Shown: in pieces, positions 40,158 to 49,961 of the stretch
Position numbering within the stretch: the first letter of the stretch is position 1
Layout of the letters: every line of letters begins with the position of its first letter
Source: Candidatus Omnitrophota bacterium
GTDB lineage: Bacteria > Ratteibacteria > UBA8468 > B48-G9 > JAFGKM01
Reading direction: 5' to 3'
Length of the DNA stretch: 64,000 nt
Assembly: GCA_016928555.1 (NCBI GenBank)
Contig: JAFGKM010000051.1
Span: forward strand, 1 to 64,000
Program-made: the position numbers and the translations under genes
The notes under the pieces: model-generated
What the model was told of the DNA's origin: nothing
The model's input: only the letters and a program-made list of their open reading frames with translations
Databases searched by the model: none

Positions 40158-40772
40158 TTATAATTCTTCAAGAAGTTTGACGGTTTTTACCGCGGTCTGC
40201 CTTTTGTCAAGCCGGCTGAATTTTTCAACCCTGCCGTCCTTGAGGATAAAAACAACCTTTGAGTCTTTACCTTTGAGGAAATCAGGGGTGTCTGCCACAA
40301 TCAGGTCAAGTTTCTTTTCTTTCAGTTTCTCCCCTGCGTTTTTAAGTATATCCGAAGTTTCCAGGGCAAACCCTACTACTGTCTGATTTTTTCTTTTAAT
40401 TCTGACTGCCTCTTTGAGTATGTCCGGATTGGGGACAAGTTTAAGTTCCCATGCCTTTTTCCGTTTCAGCTTTCCCCTGTGTTTTTTCGCAGGCCTCCAG
40501 TCGCTGACCGCCGCGGTCATGATAAGAGCGTCTGCCTTCGGAAACCGTTTCAGTATTTCTTTCCGCATTTCTTCCGCAGTCTCCACGCGCAAAAGTCTGG
40601 CTTTACCCGGCGGCTTAAGATGTGTCGGTCCGCTGACAATAACAACACTGTGCCCTTTTTTCAGGCATTCTTCAGCAATGAGATACCCCATTTTCCCCGT
40701 GGAAGGATTGCTGATAAATCTCACGGGGTCAATGTATTCCCTTGTGGGTCCCGCGCTTATCAGTATTTTCAT
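40158..40772 (-). CDS. coaB: Phosphopantothenate-cysteine ligase, standalone CoaB
   Basis: ORF 204 aa; ILISAGPTREYIDPVRFISNPSTGKMGYLIAEE; ALIMTAAVSDWRP; LVPNPDILKE; no CoaC domain. Confidence 0.92.
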   Translation of the reverse strand: MKILISAGPTREYIDPVRFISNPSTGKMGYLIAEECLKKGHSVVIVSGPTHLKPPGKARLLRVETAEEMRKEILKRFPKADALIMTAAVSDWRPAKKHRGKLKRKKAWELKLVPNPDILKEAVRIKRKNQTVVGFALETSDILKNAGEKLKEKKLDLIVADTPDFLKGKDSKVVFILKDGRVEKFSRLDKRQTAVKTVKLLEEL

Positions 40773-40798
40773 TTATCCCTAACCTTTTTTCTTTCTGC

Positions 40799-40840
40799 AT
40801 CCCTGCCTGCTATCCGCAGGGATGACAGAAAGCGTCACTT
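40799..40840. repeat. Dispersed hairpin repeat copy 1
   Basis: CATCCCTGC..GCAGGGATG hairpin; 24-bp AAGTGACGCTTTCTGTCATCCCTG (reverse strand 40840-40817) shared with 59163-59186. Confidence 0.75.
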
Positions 40841-41941
40841 CTTGGCCGCCCATTCAAGCTCCGCTTCTATAAAGCCGTCTATTTCCCCGTCCATTACCGC
40901 TTCAACGTTTCCCGTTTCAAATCCTGTCCTGTGGTCCTTGACCATGGTGTAAGGACAGAAGACATAAGACCTTATCTGGCTTCCCCACTCTATCTTTTTC
41001 TGCGTCCCCCTTCTTTCAGCTTCCGCTTTTTCCCTTTCTTCCAGTTCGCGCTGGTATAAACGGCTTTTAAGAAGCTTCATAGCAATCTCCCTGTTCTTGA
41101 ACTGGGAGCGTTCATTCTGGCACTGAACGACTATGCCCGAAGGAACGTGCTTTATCCTTACCGCGGTTGAGACCTTGTTTACGTTCTGCCCCCCTGCCCC
41201 GCCGGCCCTGTATGTGTCCATCTCAATATCGTCCTCTTTGATTTCAATGTTTATATCCGTCGGCACCTCGGGTATTACGTTTACGGCGGCAAAACTTGTA
41301 TGCCTGCGCTTGTTTGAATCAAAAGGAGAGATTCTTACGAGGCGGTGGACGCCGTTCTCGCCTTTAAGGTAGCCGTAGGCATAGGCGCCCGATATGATAG
41401 CCGTAACCCTCTTCAGTCCGGCCTCCTCGCCCGGCAGAAAATCAACCACATTGACTCCGAAATTCTTGCCTGCGGCCCATTTGCTGTATAATCTCCACAG
41501 CATGCTTGCCCAGTCGCATGCCTCGGTTCCTCCCGCTCCGGCATGCAGTTCTATGATGGCGTTTTTTGCGTCTTCCTCGGCTGTCCACATAAGCTTTATT
41601 TTAATCTTTGCAAGGGATTTATCTATATCCGCAATTATAGAGGTGCCTTCTTTTTCCATTTCGATGTCTTCATCCGAGGAGAGAAGCTCTATTATGGTAT
41701 TCAGGTGTTCAAGCTTCTTTCCTATTTCCTCGGTATCCGCAAGTTTTCCGCTCAGGGAATTCCACCTTTCCATTTTTCCCCTATCGTCGCGCGGGTTCCA
41801 GAACCCTTTTTTCTTGCGCTCCTCTTCAAGGGCGGAAAACTCGGCGCGCGCCTCCGTGATTCCGAACGTCTCTTTAATCTTCTCAAAGACTGCCGACAAC
41901 TCGGAATGTTTATCTTTCATCCGGCTTATTTCGACTCTCAT
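40835..41941 (-). CDS. prfB: Peptide chain release factor 2 family
   Basis: ORF 368 aa; [45 protein letters not shown]; alternative ATG at 41920; no programmed frameshift needed. Confidence 0.95.
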   Translation of the reverse strand: MRVEISRMKDKHSELSAVFEKIKETFGITEARAEFSALEEERKKKGFWNPRDDRGKMERWNSLSGKLADTEEIGKKLEHLNTIIELLSSDEDIEMEKEGTSIIADIDKSLAKIKIKLMWTAEEDAKNAIIELHAGAGGTEACDWASMLWRLYSKWAAGKNFGVNVVDFLPGEEAGLKRVTAIISGAYAYGYLKGENGVHRLVRISPFDSNKRRHTSFAAVNVIPEVPTDINIEIKEDDIEMDTYRAGGAGGQNVNKVSTAVRIKHVPSGIVVQCQNERSQFKNREIAMKLLKSRLYQRELEEREKAEAERRGTQKKIEWGSQIRSYVFCPYTMVKDHRTGFETGNVEAVMDGEIDGFIEAELEWAAKK

Positions 41942-42920
41942 TTATTTTTCTCCATGCGGCCTCCGTCAGCGGCTTAAGCCCTTTTTCCGCAAGGGCTGAA
42001 ATAAAACAGACCTCTTTGAATTCTTTTTTGAAGATTTCAATGTTTTCTTTTGATGAGTGAATATCCGTCTTGTTGCCCGCTATAATCTCGGGTTTTTCCG
42101 ACAGGCTTTTGCTGTATTTCTCAAGTTCCTTCCTTATATTATAATAGTTTTCAAGCGCGTCAGGAACGGATAAATCCACCATGTGAAGGAGTACCTTTGT
42201 CCGTTCAATGTGCCTGAGGAACTGATAACCCAGCCCTTTCCCTTCCGACGCTCCCTCTATAAGGCCGGGTATATCGGCTACGACAAAACTCCTTCCTTCC
42301 CCGAGTCTGACGACTCCGAGATTGGGCGCAACGGTCGTAAAAGGATAATCCGCTATCTTCGGCTTTGCGGATGAAACCTTTGATATGAGCGTGGATTTTC
42401 CGCTGTTGGGATATCCTATTATCCCCACGTCTGCAAGGAGCTTAAGTTCAAGTTTAAGATATCTTTCCTGTCCGGGCGCTCCTTTCGTCGCTGTTCTCGG
42501 AGCCTGATTAGTGGATGATTTGAAAAATGCGTTGCCCCTGCCTCCCTTGCCTCCTTCGGCGGCAATGAAACTTGCGCCGTCATGCGCAAGGTCCGTCAGA
42601 AAAAGATTTCCGCTTTCTTTGATTTCTTCAATAACCGTGCCTACAGGCAATGGGATTACGAGGTTTTTGCCCGACTTGCCTTCCTTGTTTTTTCCGCTTC
42701 CGTGTCCGCCGCTCTCAGCGCTGAAATGCTTTTTGTAATGAAAATCAATCAGCGTGTGTATATTTTTCTCAGCCGTAAAAATTATATCGGCTCCCCTGCC
42801 TCCGTCTCCGCCCGACGGACCTCCTCTGGGAACAAATTTTTCCCTTCTGAACGCAACGCATCCGTTGCCTCCGTCGCCGGCTTTTACCCATATCTTCGCT
42901 TCGTCTATAAATTTAGCCAT
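41910..42920 (-). CDS. obgE: Obg/CgtA GTPase
   Basis: [58 protein letters not shown] at 42920, just after uvrC, preferred over ORF-track start 43103. Confidence 0.96.
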   Translation of the reverse strand: MAKFIDEAKIWVKAGDGGNGCVAFRREKFVPRGGPSGGDGGRGADIIFTAEKNIHTLIDFHYKKHFSAESGGHGSGKNKEGKSGKNLVIPLPVGTVIEEIKESGNLFLTDLAHDGASFIAAEGGKGGRGNAFFKSSTNQAPRTATKGAPGQERYLKLELKLLADVGIIGYPNSGKSTLISKVSSAKPKIADYPFTTVAPNLGVVRLGEGRSFVVADIPGLIEGASEGKGLGYQFLRHIERTKVLLHMVDLSVPDALENYYNIRKELEKYSKSLSEKPEIIAGNKTDIHSSKENIEIFKKEFKEVCFISALAEKGLKPLTEAAWRKINESRNKPDER

Positions 42921-42921
42921 G

Positions 42922-44208
42922 TTACGCCTTTTTTTCCGCTGCAAAACGCACGTCTTTAACCCGCAGTTTCCGGTGGTATGAAACCGCGAACCTGTGGGCT
43001 TCGTCTCTGACCGCCTGCAAAAGATGAAGCTCGGGAGAATCTTCTTTGAGCCGCAGAGGGGTTTTCCCCCCGGGCAGGTACACATCTTCTGCCCTTTTCG
43101 CAAGGGATACCGCCGGAACCGCCGCCTTCATCTTCCGCAGGGTTTTTACCGCCGCGTTTAACTGCCCCCTGCCTCCGTCGACAAGTATCAGGTCCGGAAT
43201 TTCTTTTCTTTCCTCTTCAGAGTCAAACCTTCTCATCAAAACCTCTTCAATCATCCTGCAGTCGTCTATCCCCCCGGACCAGCGTATCCTGTATTTTCTG
43301 TAATTGCATTTATCAGCCGCCCCGCCTTTGAAAGACACCTTGCCTGCAGTGGCATAAACGCCGGATATGTTGGAAACGTCATATCCTTCAATATGATACG
43401 GGATTTTTCCCAGTTTCAGGGTTTTACCGAGCTTCTCAAGGACGTTGCTTTCACTGTACAAAAGCAGGGATTTTTCATCTCTGAGAGGAAACCTTCCGCG
43501 CATATCTTCAAGCATAAAAAGCCGTTTTTTTATCTCCTGCGCTTTTTCAAAGTCAAGGTTTTTAACCGCGGCCGCCATCTGTCTTTTCAGTTTTTTTGCA
43601 AACTCTCCGTAGTTTCCTCTGAAGAAGGCGGCCATTCCCCGCACGATATCCCCGTACTCCTTTTCGGATATCTTCCCCCCGCACGGGCCCGAACACCTGC
43701 CTATATGATACTGGGTGCACAGGCGGACCTTTTTCCTGTCCAGATTATGCCGGCAGTTTCTGACCGGATAGTACCTCCTGATAAATTTTATTATCCCTTT
43801 TAGCAGTTCAACATTGGTGAAAGGCCCGAAATAAAGAGATCTTCCGTCTTTTTTCTCCCTGACAATCAGCAGGGACGGGAATTTTTCCGCGGTTATCTTG
43901 ACCAGAGGATAACTTTTATCGTCTTTCATGTCCACGTTATACTTTGGCCTGTGCTTTTTTATCAGGCTGTTTTCCAGTATCAGTGCTTCGGCTTCCGAAG
44001 CGGCGGGGATGATGTCAAAATCCGCTATGTTTTCCGCAAGAGAAGGGTTTGCGGAGCCGCTTGGACGGAAGTACGAAGCTATCCTTCTTTTCAGGGACAC
44101 GGCTTTGCCTATGTATATGACAGAGCCTTTTCTATCCTTCATGAGATACACGCCGGGTATATCGGGCGTATCACCCAGTTTTTCCGGTATCTTCCGCTTT
44201 CTTTTCAT
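42922..44208 (-). CDS. uvrC: UvrC family excinuclease subunit, shortened
   Basis: ORF 428 aa; GIY-YIG PGVYLMKDRKGSVIYIGKA; UVR motif; RNase H-like part EGYDVSNISG, DLILVDGGRGQLNAA, RDEAHRFAV; no HhH tail. Confidence 0.92.
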   Translation of the reverse strand: MKRKRKIPEKLGDTPDIPGVYLMKDRKGSVIYIGKAVSLKRRIASYFRPSGSANPSLAENIADFDIIPAASEAEALILENSLIKKHRPKYNVDMKDDKSYPLVKITAEKFPSLLIVREKKDGRSLYFGPFTNVELLKGIIKFIRRYYPVRNCRHNLDRKKVRLCTQYHIGRCSGPCGGKISEKEYGDIVRGMAAFFRGNYGEFAKKLKRQMAAAVKNLDFEKAQEIKKRLFMLEDMRGRFPLRDEKSLLLYSESNVLEKLGKTLKLGKIPYHIEGYDVSNISGVYATAGKVSFKGGAADKCNYRKYRIRWSGGIDDCRMIEEVLMRRFDSEEERKEIPDLILVDGGRGQLNAAVKTLRKMKAAVPAVSLAKRAEDVYLPGGKTPLRLKEDSPELHLLQAVRDEAHRFAVSYHRKLRVKDVRFAAEKKA

Positions 44209-44485
44209 CCGGTTTTTTTTCTTCGCCTCCGGGCGCCTCTTTTTTCAATTCGTCAACATAATTCAACTGCAGTTCGGCGATAACTCCGGTCAGCATCTTC
44301 GACTCGGCATCCGTGAGGTTGCCCTTTGTTTTTTCCCTGAGCATCTCGGTTATGTCAATAATCTGCTTCGCGAGCTCAAGGTTCCGCTCAACCTTTCCCG
44401 TAACGGGATTGGGAACTTTTCCAATCGCCTGCCATCCCCATCCTGCAAAAAACGTAACGACGAAATTAAACAGTCCTTCAGACAT
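44171..44485 (-). CDS. DUF1844 family protein
   Basis: ORF 104 aa; LAKQIIDITEMLREKTKGNLTDAESKMLTGVIAELQLNYVD. Confidence 0.8.
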   Translation of the reverse strand: MSEGLFNFVVTFFAGWGWQAIGKVPNPVTGKVERNLELAKQIIDITEMLREKTKGNLTDAESKMLTGVIAELQLNYVDELKKEAPGGEEKKPDEKKAEDTGKTG

Positions 44486-44543
44486 CGCTGCCCTCCTTGA
44501 TTTTTTTTAGTTAATTATAACATACCCGTACAGGATTGGCATT

Positions 44544-45164
44544 TCAGGAACCGGCAAGCGTGCTTGCTATTTTGTATGCCATGGGATAGATTAAACCGAA
44601 TCCGCCTAGGAATAAGAATGCGAAGACGAGCATGAATCCGTATCTTTCCAGCTGTTCGTACCGGTAACGGATGTTTCCCGGAAGAAAAACGCCGAGTATC
44701 CTTGAGCCGTCAAGGGGAGGTATGGGTATAAGATTAAAGAAAGCAAGAACGAAGTTTATTATGCCTCCGAAGAAGAAGACGTCTTTAACAATGCCCGCCG
44801 TGAAGTTTTTTGACAGGAGCGCCAGTATCGTCCCGAGAATGATGTTGCTGGCAGGCCCCGCAAGCCCCACAGTGAGCATCCCCCTGTCGTGGTCCCTGAA
44901 ATTTAAGGGGTTTATGGGAACGGGCTTCGCCCATCCGATAATGAACAGCCTGCCGCCGGTAAACACAGAGGCTACAATCAAAATCAGCGGAAGAAGAACG
45001 GTGCCTACCGGGTCTATATGCGGTATGGGATTAAACGTCAATCGCCCCAGAAGGCGGGCCGTGTCATCCCCGTTAAGGTATGCCACATACCCGTGGCAGA
45101 ACTCATGCACGATAACCGAGAAGAAAAGTATAAACAAAAAGATTACCAGATAGATTGCCTGCAT
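44544..45164 (-). CDS. Site-2 protease family (M50) membrane metalloprotease
   Basis: ORF 206 aa; VHEFCHGYVAYLNGDDTA; NLIPIPPLDGSRIL. Confidence 0.92.
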   Translation of the reverse strand: MQAIYLVIFLFILFFSVIVHEFCHGYVAYLNGDDTARLLGRLTFNPIPHIDPVGTVLLPLILIVASVFTGGRLFIIGWAKPVPINPLNFRDHDRGMLTVGLAGPASNIILGTILALLSKNFTAGIVKDVFFFGGIINFVLAFFNLIPIPPLDGSRILGVFLPGNIRYRYEQLERYGFMLVFAFLFLGGFGLIYPMAYKIASTLAGS

Positions 45165-45165
45165 A

Positions 45166-46686
45166 TTACCCCTTTATGTTTTTAATTCCTATGAGGGCGC
45201 TCAAGGATAAAAAATAGACTAAAGCCGCTGTAATTATACCTGAAAAGAGCACGGCAGGCAAGGAACAGAGTCCGGAAACCTGATTTTTAAAGGCATATGC
45301 CGCAAGCCCCATAATTGCGGAGGAAAGAAAGGTTTTCCGAAAAAAAGGCGCCGCTTTCCGGAAGTCAAACCGGAGGTGTTTTCTGTTAAACAGAACCGCA
45401 AGAAGAATGAAGTTAGAGATCCCCACGGCGGAAGTTGCAAGGGCAATTCCGTTATGCCCCATGAACCTCATAAGCGCAATATCCGCAACAAAATTTACCA
45501 GTATGCTGATTAGTCCGACCTTAACCGGCGTTGCGGTATCCCTGCGGGCGTAAAACGCCCTGGTAAGGACGGATACGCCGCCGTATCCCAGCAGTCCTAT
45601 TGCATAGAAGGCAAGCGGCGAAGCGGCGAGGGGTACGGATGCGGCGCCGAACATGCCTCTTTCAAAGAGGAAAGAAACTATCTCCGTTCTAAATATAACC
45701 AGCCCGAACGTGAAAGGAATCAGCAGTATTGCAAGCATGCGGAAAGAAAAATCAAGGTTTTTAATAAATCCTGCGTGGTTTTGGGAAAAGGCATCTTCTG
45801 AAAACCACGGCAAAACAGCCGTTGAAACGGCAATGGCGAAAACTCCGAGAGGAAGCTGGAATATCCTTGTGCTGTACCAGAGCCCCGATACCGCTCCTTC
45901 GTAAAGGAGGTTTGCGAGCGTCATGTCGACAAGGATATTTATGGGCGCGACAGCCACTCCGATAACGGCAGGCGCGAGAAGTTTCCCCATCAATTTTACA
46001 ACGGGATGGGTAAAGTTGCAGTTGAACCTTATTCTGTACCCCCTTTTAAGTACGGGTATAAGGGTAAAAAGGAACTGCCCTGCCCCGCCAATGACAACCG
46101 CCGCGCATAAAACGAATATCCTGTCCTGAACTGCACCTCCGAAAAACGGGATGAAAAGAAAGAGAGCCGCAATCCACACAACGTCCAGTATGACCGGAGA
46201 GAGAGACGGCAGAAGGAATATCTTATGGGCGTTCAGGACGCCCATGTTGAGAGCGGTAAGCGATATAAATACAAGATACGGAAAAGTGAAACGGAGCAGA
46301 GTCCACGTCCACCACCACTTTGAATTTTCGCTTAACAGCGAAGAAGAAAGAAAGCTTGCGCCGAGCGCCGCGATAAAAAGGGCAATTGTTGCAAAAAGGG
46401 ATAAGGTGAAACATATGTTGAATATTTCAGTCCCTTCCTTTTTCCTTGCGGGCCCGCCGGCCGCATATTCGGTGAAAACAGGTATGAATGCGGCATTTAA
46501 CGCGCCTTCCCCGAGAAGCCCCCTGAAGAAATTGGGTATCATGAAGGCGATGAGGAATGCGTCGTATATATAAGTGGTCCCGAAAAAATTAGCGGTTGAA
46601 ACTTCTCTTGCAAGCCCGAATACCCTCGCTATTATTGTGCCGAGGGAAATCAAAGATACCGCCCGCAATATCTTTTTTGAACTCAT
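45166..46686 (-). CDS. murJ: Lipid II flippase MurJ
   Basis: ORF 506 aa; FGLAREVSTANFFG; LLGEGALNAAFIPVF; TM-rich. Confidence 0.95.
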   Translation of the reverse strand: MSSKKILRAVSLISLGTIIARVFGLAREVSTANFFGTTYIYDAFLIAFMIPNFFRGLLGEGALNAAFIPVFTEYAAGGPARKKEGTEIFNICFTLSLFATIALFIAALGASFLSSSLLSENSKWWWTWTLLRFTFPYLVFISLTALNMGVLNAHKIFLLPSLSPVILDVVWIAALFLFIPFFGGAVQDRIFVLCAAVVIGGAGQFLFTLIPVLKRGYRIRFNCNFTHPVVKLMGKLLAPAVIGVAVAPINILVDMTLANLLYEGAVSGLWYSTRIFQLPLGVFAIAVSTAVLPWFSEDAFSQNHAGFIKNLDFSFRMLAILLIPFTFGLVIFRTEIVSFLFERGMFGAASVPLAASPLAFYAIGLLGYGGVSVLTRAFYARRDTATPVKVGLISILVNFVADIALMRFMGHNGIALATSAVGISNFILLAVLFNRKHLRFDFRKAAPFFRKTFLSSAIMGLAAYAFKNQVSGLCSLPAVLFSGIITAALVYFLSLSALIGIKNIKG

Positions 46687-48113
46687 TTCTTCTGTCTCAG
46701 AAGGGGGAAAAATATCACTTCCCTGATGGAAGGAGAATCCGTCATAAGCATAACGAGGCGGTCAATCCCTATCCCGAGGCCACCTGCCGGCGGCATGCCG
46801 TATTCAAGCGCTTCAACGTAATCCTCGTCGACCGTTTTTTCCCTGTTTCCCGAAGCGTTACCGAGGGCTTCTACAAACCTTTTATGCTGTTCGACCGGGT
46901 CGTTGAGTTCCGAGTACGCGTTTGCGACCTCAAGCCCTCCCATGAAAAGCTCGAACCGCTCGGTCATCCCCGGATTGCCGGGACAGGATTTTGCAAGAGG
47001 GGATACTTCCGCGGGGTATTCATAGATGAAAGTCGGGTTTACGAGGTTCGGCTGAATTTTTTTCTTGAAAAGCGCGTCAAGGACTTCATATTTGTCAGTT
47101 TTGTCTTCCTCGGTTATTTCAACTCCGAGTTCCTCCGCTTTTCTTATTATTGCATCTTTATCTTTCCAGTCTTCAACCCCGAGAGATGAAAAAATCTCTG
47201 TCCATTTAATCATTTTCCACGGCAAAGTCAGGTCAATTTTCATTTTCTGGTATTCAATCGCAAGCCCGTTGTTGATTTTCTCCGCGAGCATGGTAATCAG
47301 CGATTCGGTTATCTCCATCATCTGTTTGCAGTCCCCGTAGGCGGAGTACAGCTCAAGCATTGTGAACTCGGGGTTATGAAGAGGCGAGATGCCTTCGTTC
47401 CTGAAGGAACGGTTAATCTCATATATCCTTTCAAAATTTCCCACAAGGAGACGTTTAAGGTAAAGTTCCGGCGCAATCCTGAGGTAAAGGTTCATATCCA
47501 GCGCATTGTGGTGCGTGATGAAAGGCCTTGCGTCAGCCCCCCCCGCTATGGGATGCATCATGGGCGTGTCAACCTCTATGAAATCCCTCTTGTTCAGAAA
47601 TTCCCTTATGTACTGGAGTATTTTCACGCGCTTGTTAAAGACTTCTTTCGCCTCGCTGTTCATTATAAGGTCGAGGTAGCGCTTCCTGAATCTTATTTCC
47701 ACATCCTTGAGCCCGTGCCATTTTTCAGGGAGCGGATTGAGGGATTTTGAAAGTATGGAAAGATGTTTTATCACGATTGTAAGTTCGCCTGTTTTTGTAC
47801 GGAAAACATCTCCCTCGGCGCCTATTATGTCTCCGATATCAAGATTTTTAAATATGGATAATTCCGCTTCGCTGACAGCATTCCTTTTAAAATACAGCTG
47901 TATCTTTCCCGTGCTGTCCTTTATGTCAAGGAAGGAAGAGCCGCCGTGTTTCCTTACGGCCATAATTCTTCCGGCTGCTTTAACGTCTGTTTCGCCTTCG
48001 GTTATAAGCGCAATGTCTTTTTTGGAAAAAGCCCTTCCGTAAACGTCGACTCCCTGCTTTTTTAATTCCTCAAGCTTTTCAACTCTCTGGCTGCGTATAT
48101 TTTCTTCACTCAT
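46683..48113 (-). CDS. lysS: Lysyl-tRNA synthetase, class II
   Basis: ORF 476 aa; FIEVDTPMMHPIAGGADARPFITHHNALDMNLYLRIAPELYLKRLLVGNFERIYEINRSFRNEG. Confidence 0.98.
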   Translation of the reverse strand: MSEENIRSQRVEKLEELKKQGVDVYGRAFSKKDIALITEGETDVKAAGRIMAVRKHGGSSFLDIKDSTGKIQLYFKRNAVSEAELSIFKNLDIGDIIGAEGDVFRTKTGELTIVIKHLSILSKSLNPLPEKWHGLKDVEIRFRKRYLDLIMNSEAKEVFNKRVKILQYIREFLNKRDFIEVDTPMMHPIAGGADARPFITHHNALDMNLYLRIAPELYLKRLLVGNFERIYEINRSFRNEGISPLHNPEFTMLELYSAYGDCKQMMEITESLITMLAEKINNGLAIEYQKMKIDLTLPWKMIKWTEIFSSLGVEDWKDKDAIIRKAEELGVEITEEDKTDKYEVLDALFKKKIQPNLVNPTFIYEYPAEVSPLAKSCPGNPGMTERFELFMGGLEVANAYSELNDPVEQHKRFVEALGNASGNREKTVDEDYVEALEYGMPPAGGLGIGIDRLVMLMTDSPSIREVIFFPLLRQKK

Positions 48114-49389
48114 CTTCTTTATCCCCTTCCAGCTTCCTTATTTTAACAAGCCGCACTTTTTTGGTGTCGGCTTCCTGTATGGCGAACTCATAGCCGTTAT
48201 AAACAAAACTTTCGCCTTTAACGGGAAATTTTCCGAGCCGGTCAAGCACAAAACCCGCCACGGTCTCAAATTCCCCTTCGGGAATATCCAGTCCTATCTC
48301 TTCGTTGACTTTTTCAATCTCCATCCCGCCGGATACAAGGAAGCTTCCGTCCTCCTGCAGATGGAGCTCCTTGACTTCCTTTTTGTACTCGTCGGAGATT
48401 TCACCCACGATTTCCTCCACAAGGTCCTCCATGGTGACAAGGCCGGCGGTGCCCCCGTATTCGTCCATGACTATCGCCATCTGCATCTTCTTTTCCTGGA
48501 GCTCCTTCATCAGTTCGCTGACTTTTTTGCTCTCGGGTACGAAATAAGGCTGGCGCATGAAATCTTTTGCTTTTACCTGAACCGGCTGTCCCGAGTTTTT
48601 TACCTCGTGCGCCACAATGTCCTTTATGTAAACTATGCCGGATATCCGGTCAATATTGTCTTTGTAAACGGGAAGTCTCGAGTATCCTTCCCGCGCAATT
48701 ACGTTGGTTACTTCCTCCATAAGATTTTCTTCTTTTACCGCGACGATGTTAACCCTGGCCGTCATGATTTCCCGAACCATTTTGTCGCCAAGTTCAAATA
48801 TGCTGTCAATCATGTCGCGCTCTTCTTCCTCAAGAATGCCTTCCTCTTCGCTCGCGATTATCATAGCCTTGAGGTCCTCCTCGGTCAAAACAGGAATGAT
48901 TGATTCCAGCTTCGCTCCGAAAATCCTGACAAAGAATTTGGAAAAAACAAGCAGTATTTTTATAAGCGGCGTGAAAATAACGCAGAAGAATTTTAAGGGG
49001 TTTGCAAAAAGATAAGCGGCCGCTTCAGCGTGTTTTTTTGCAAAGCTCTTGGGGATGATTTCTCCAAAGACAAGGATAAGAAAAGTCATTATGCCCGTGA
49101 CAATGGCGGCGCTGAAAAGATGGTAATACCTGTAGCTCAAAGATGCCGCCATGACCGAAGCGGAAATGTTTACTATATTGTTTCCGACAAGGGCGGTAAC
49201 CAGAATCTTGTTCGGGTTTTCAAACCAGAACCTCAGCCGTTTGGCCTTCTTTTCGTCTTTTTCCGCGATTTTCTGGAAATGATGCCGGCCGAAAGAGATA
49301 AAAGCGGTTTCCGATGCGGAAAAAAATGCGGACATCAATATGAATATGCCTATGGTTATAAGATATAACAATAAATCGGGTTCGTTCAT
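48106..49389 (-). CDS. Hemolysin family protein (DUF21/CNNM + CBS + CorC_HlyC)
   Basis: ORF 427 aa; MSAFFSASETAFISFGRHH; EREMIDSIFELG-type linker; MDEYGGTAGLVTMEDLVEEIVGEI. Confidence 0.93.
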   Translation of the reverse strand: MNEPDLLLYLITIGIFILMSAFFSASETAFISFGRHHFQKIAEKDEKKAKRLRFWFENPNKILVTALVGNNIVNISASVMAASLSYRYYHLFSAAIVTGIMTFLILVFGEIIPKSFAKKHAEAAAYLFANPLKFFCVIFTPLIKILLVFSKFFVRIFGAKLESIIPVLTEEDLKAMIIASEEEGILEEEERDMIDSIFELGDKMVREIMTARVNIVAVKEENLMEEVTNVIAREGYSRLPVYKDNIDRISGIVYIKDIVAHEVKNSGQPVQVKAKDFMRQPYFVPESKKVSELMKELQEKKMQMAIVMDEYGGTAGLVTMEDLVEEIVGEISDEYKKEVKELHLQEDGSFLVSGGMEIEKVNEEIGLDIPEGEFETVAGFVLDRLGKFPVKGESFVYNGYEFAIQEADTKKVRLVKIRKLEGDKEDE

Positions 49390-49961
49390 TTTATAAGGTA
49401 GTTACTCCATTTTTGCAGGTAAGCTTCGGGATTTTCGGAAAACGCCTTTTTGTAAGCAAGGAATGCTCTGATGAAACTTTCAAGCACTTCATGCTTTTCA
49501 ACGGGCCTGCCGGCAATCTCCTTCATTGAAACCCTTTCCCGGCCGTCTCCGGCAGCGTTGTTGACGTTAATTCCGACGCCCGCTATATAAACCCCCTGTT
49601 TTTTTAATATAAGTATGCCGGATATTTTCCTGCCGGAAGTTATTATATCATTAGGAAGCTTGATTCTGCAACTTATCCCGTATGTTTGTAAGGATTCAAC
49701 AATGGACAAAGAGAGAATTTCCGAAAGAAAAAGAGAGAATCTTCCTTCTTCAAGTATCCATGAAAAATAAAGACCGCCCGGCGGAGAAAACCATTTCCTG
49801 CCGTACCTGCCCCTGCCTTCAAACTGTTCTTCGGCGCATATTATGCCGTTTTTACCTTTCGCCAGAAGCTTCTCCGCCTCTTCCATCGTGGAGGATACGC
49901 TTCCGAAGATGTAAACCGGAATTCCGCATATTTCCTTGCTGTGTTTCATTTCTTCCGTCAA
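49386..49961 (-). CDS. birA: Biotin-[acetyl-CoA-carboxylase] ligase
   Basis: ORF 191 aa; EEQFEGRGRYGRKWFSPPGGLYFS; KLPNDIITSGRKISGIL. Confidence 0.9.
   Translation of the reverse strand: MTEEMKHSKEICGIPVYIFGSVSSTMEEAEKLLAKGKNGIICAEEQFEGRGRYGRKWFSPPGGLYFSWILEEGRFSLFLSEILSLSIVESLQTYGISCRIKLPNDIITSGRKISGILILKKQGVYIAGVGINVNNAAGDGRERVSMKEIAGRPVEKHEVLESFIRAFLAYKKAFSENPEAYLQKWSNYLIK

Noticed and set aside
40835-41941. Programmed +1 frameshift expected in prfB
   Set aside because: The reading frame is continuous from a plausible start through the GGQ domain; no in-frame UGA break is needed.
42922-43103. Long N-terminal extension of obgE in the ORF track (start 43103)
   Set aside because: The extension is the antiparallel-frame tail of uvrC; ATG at 42920 gives the canonical [20 protein letters not shown] start.
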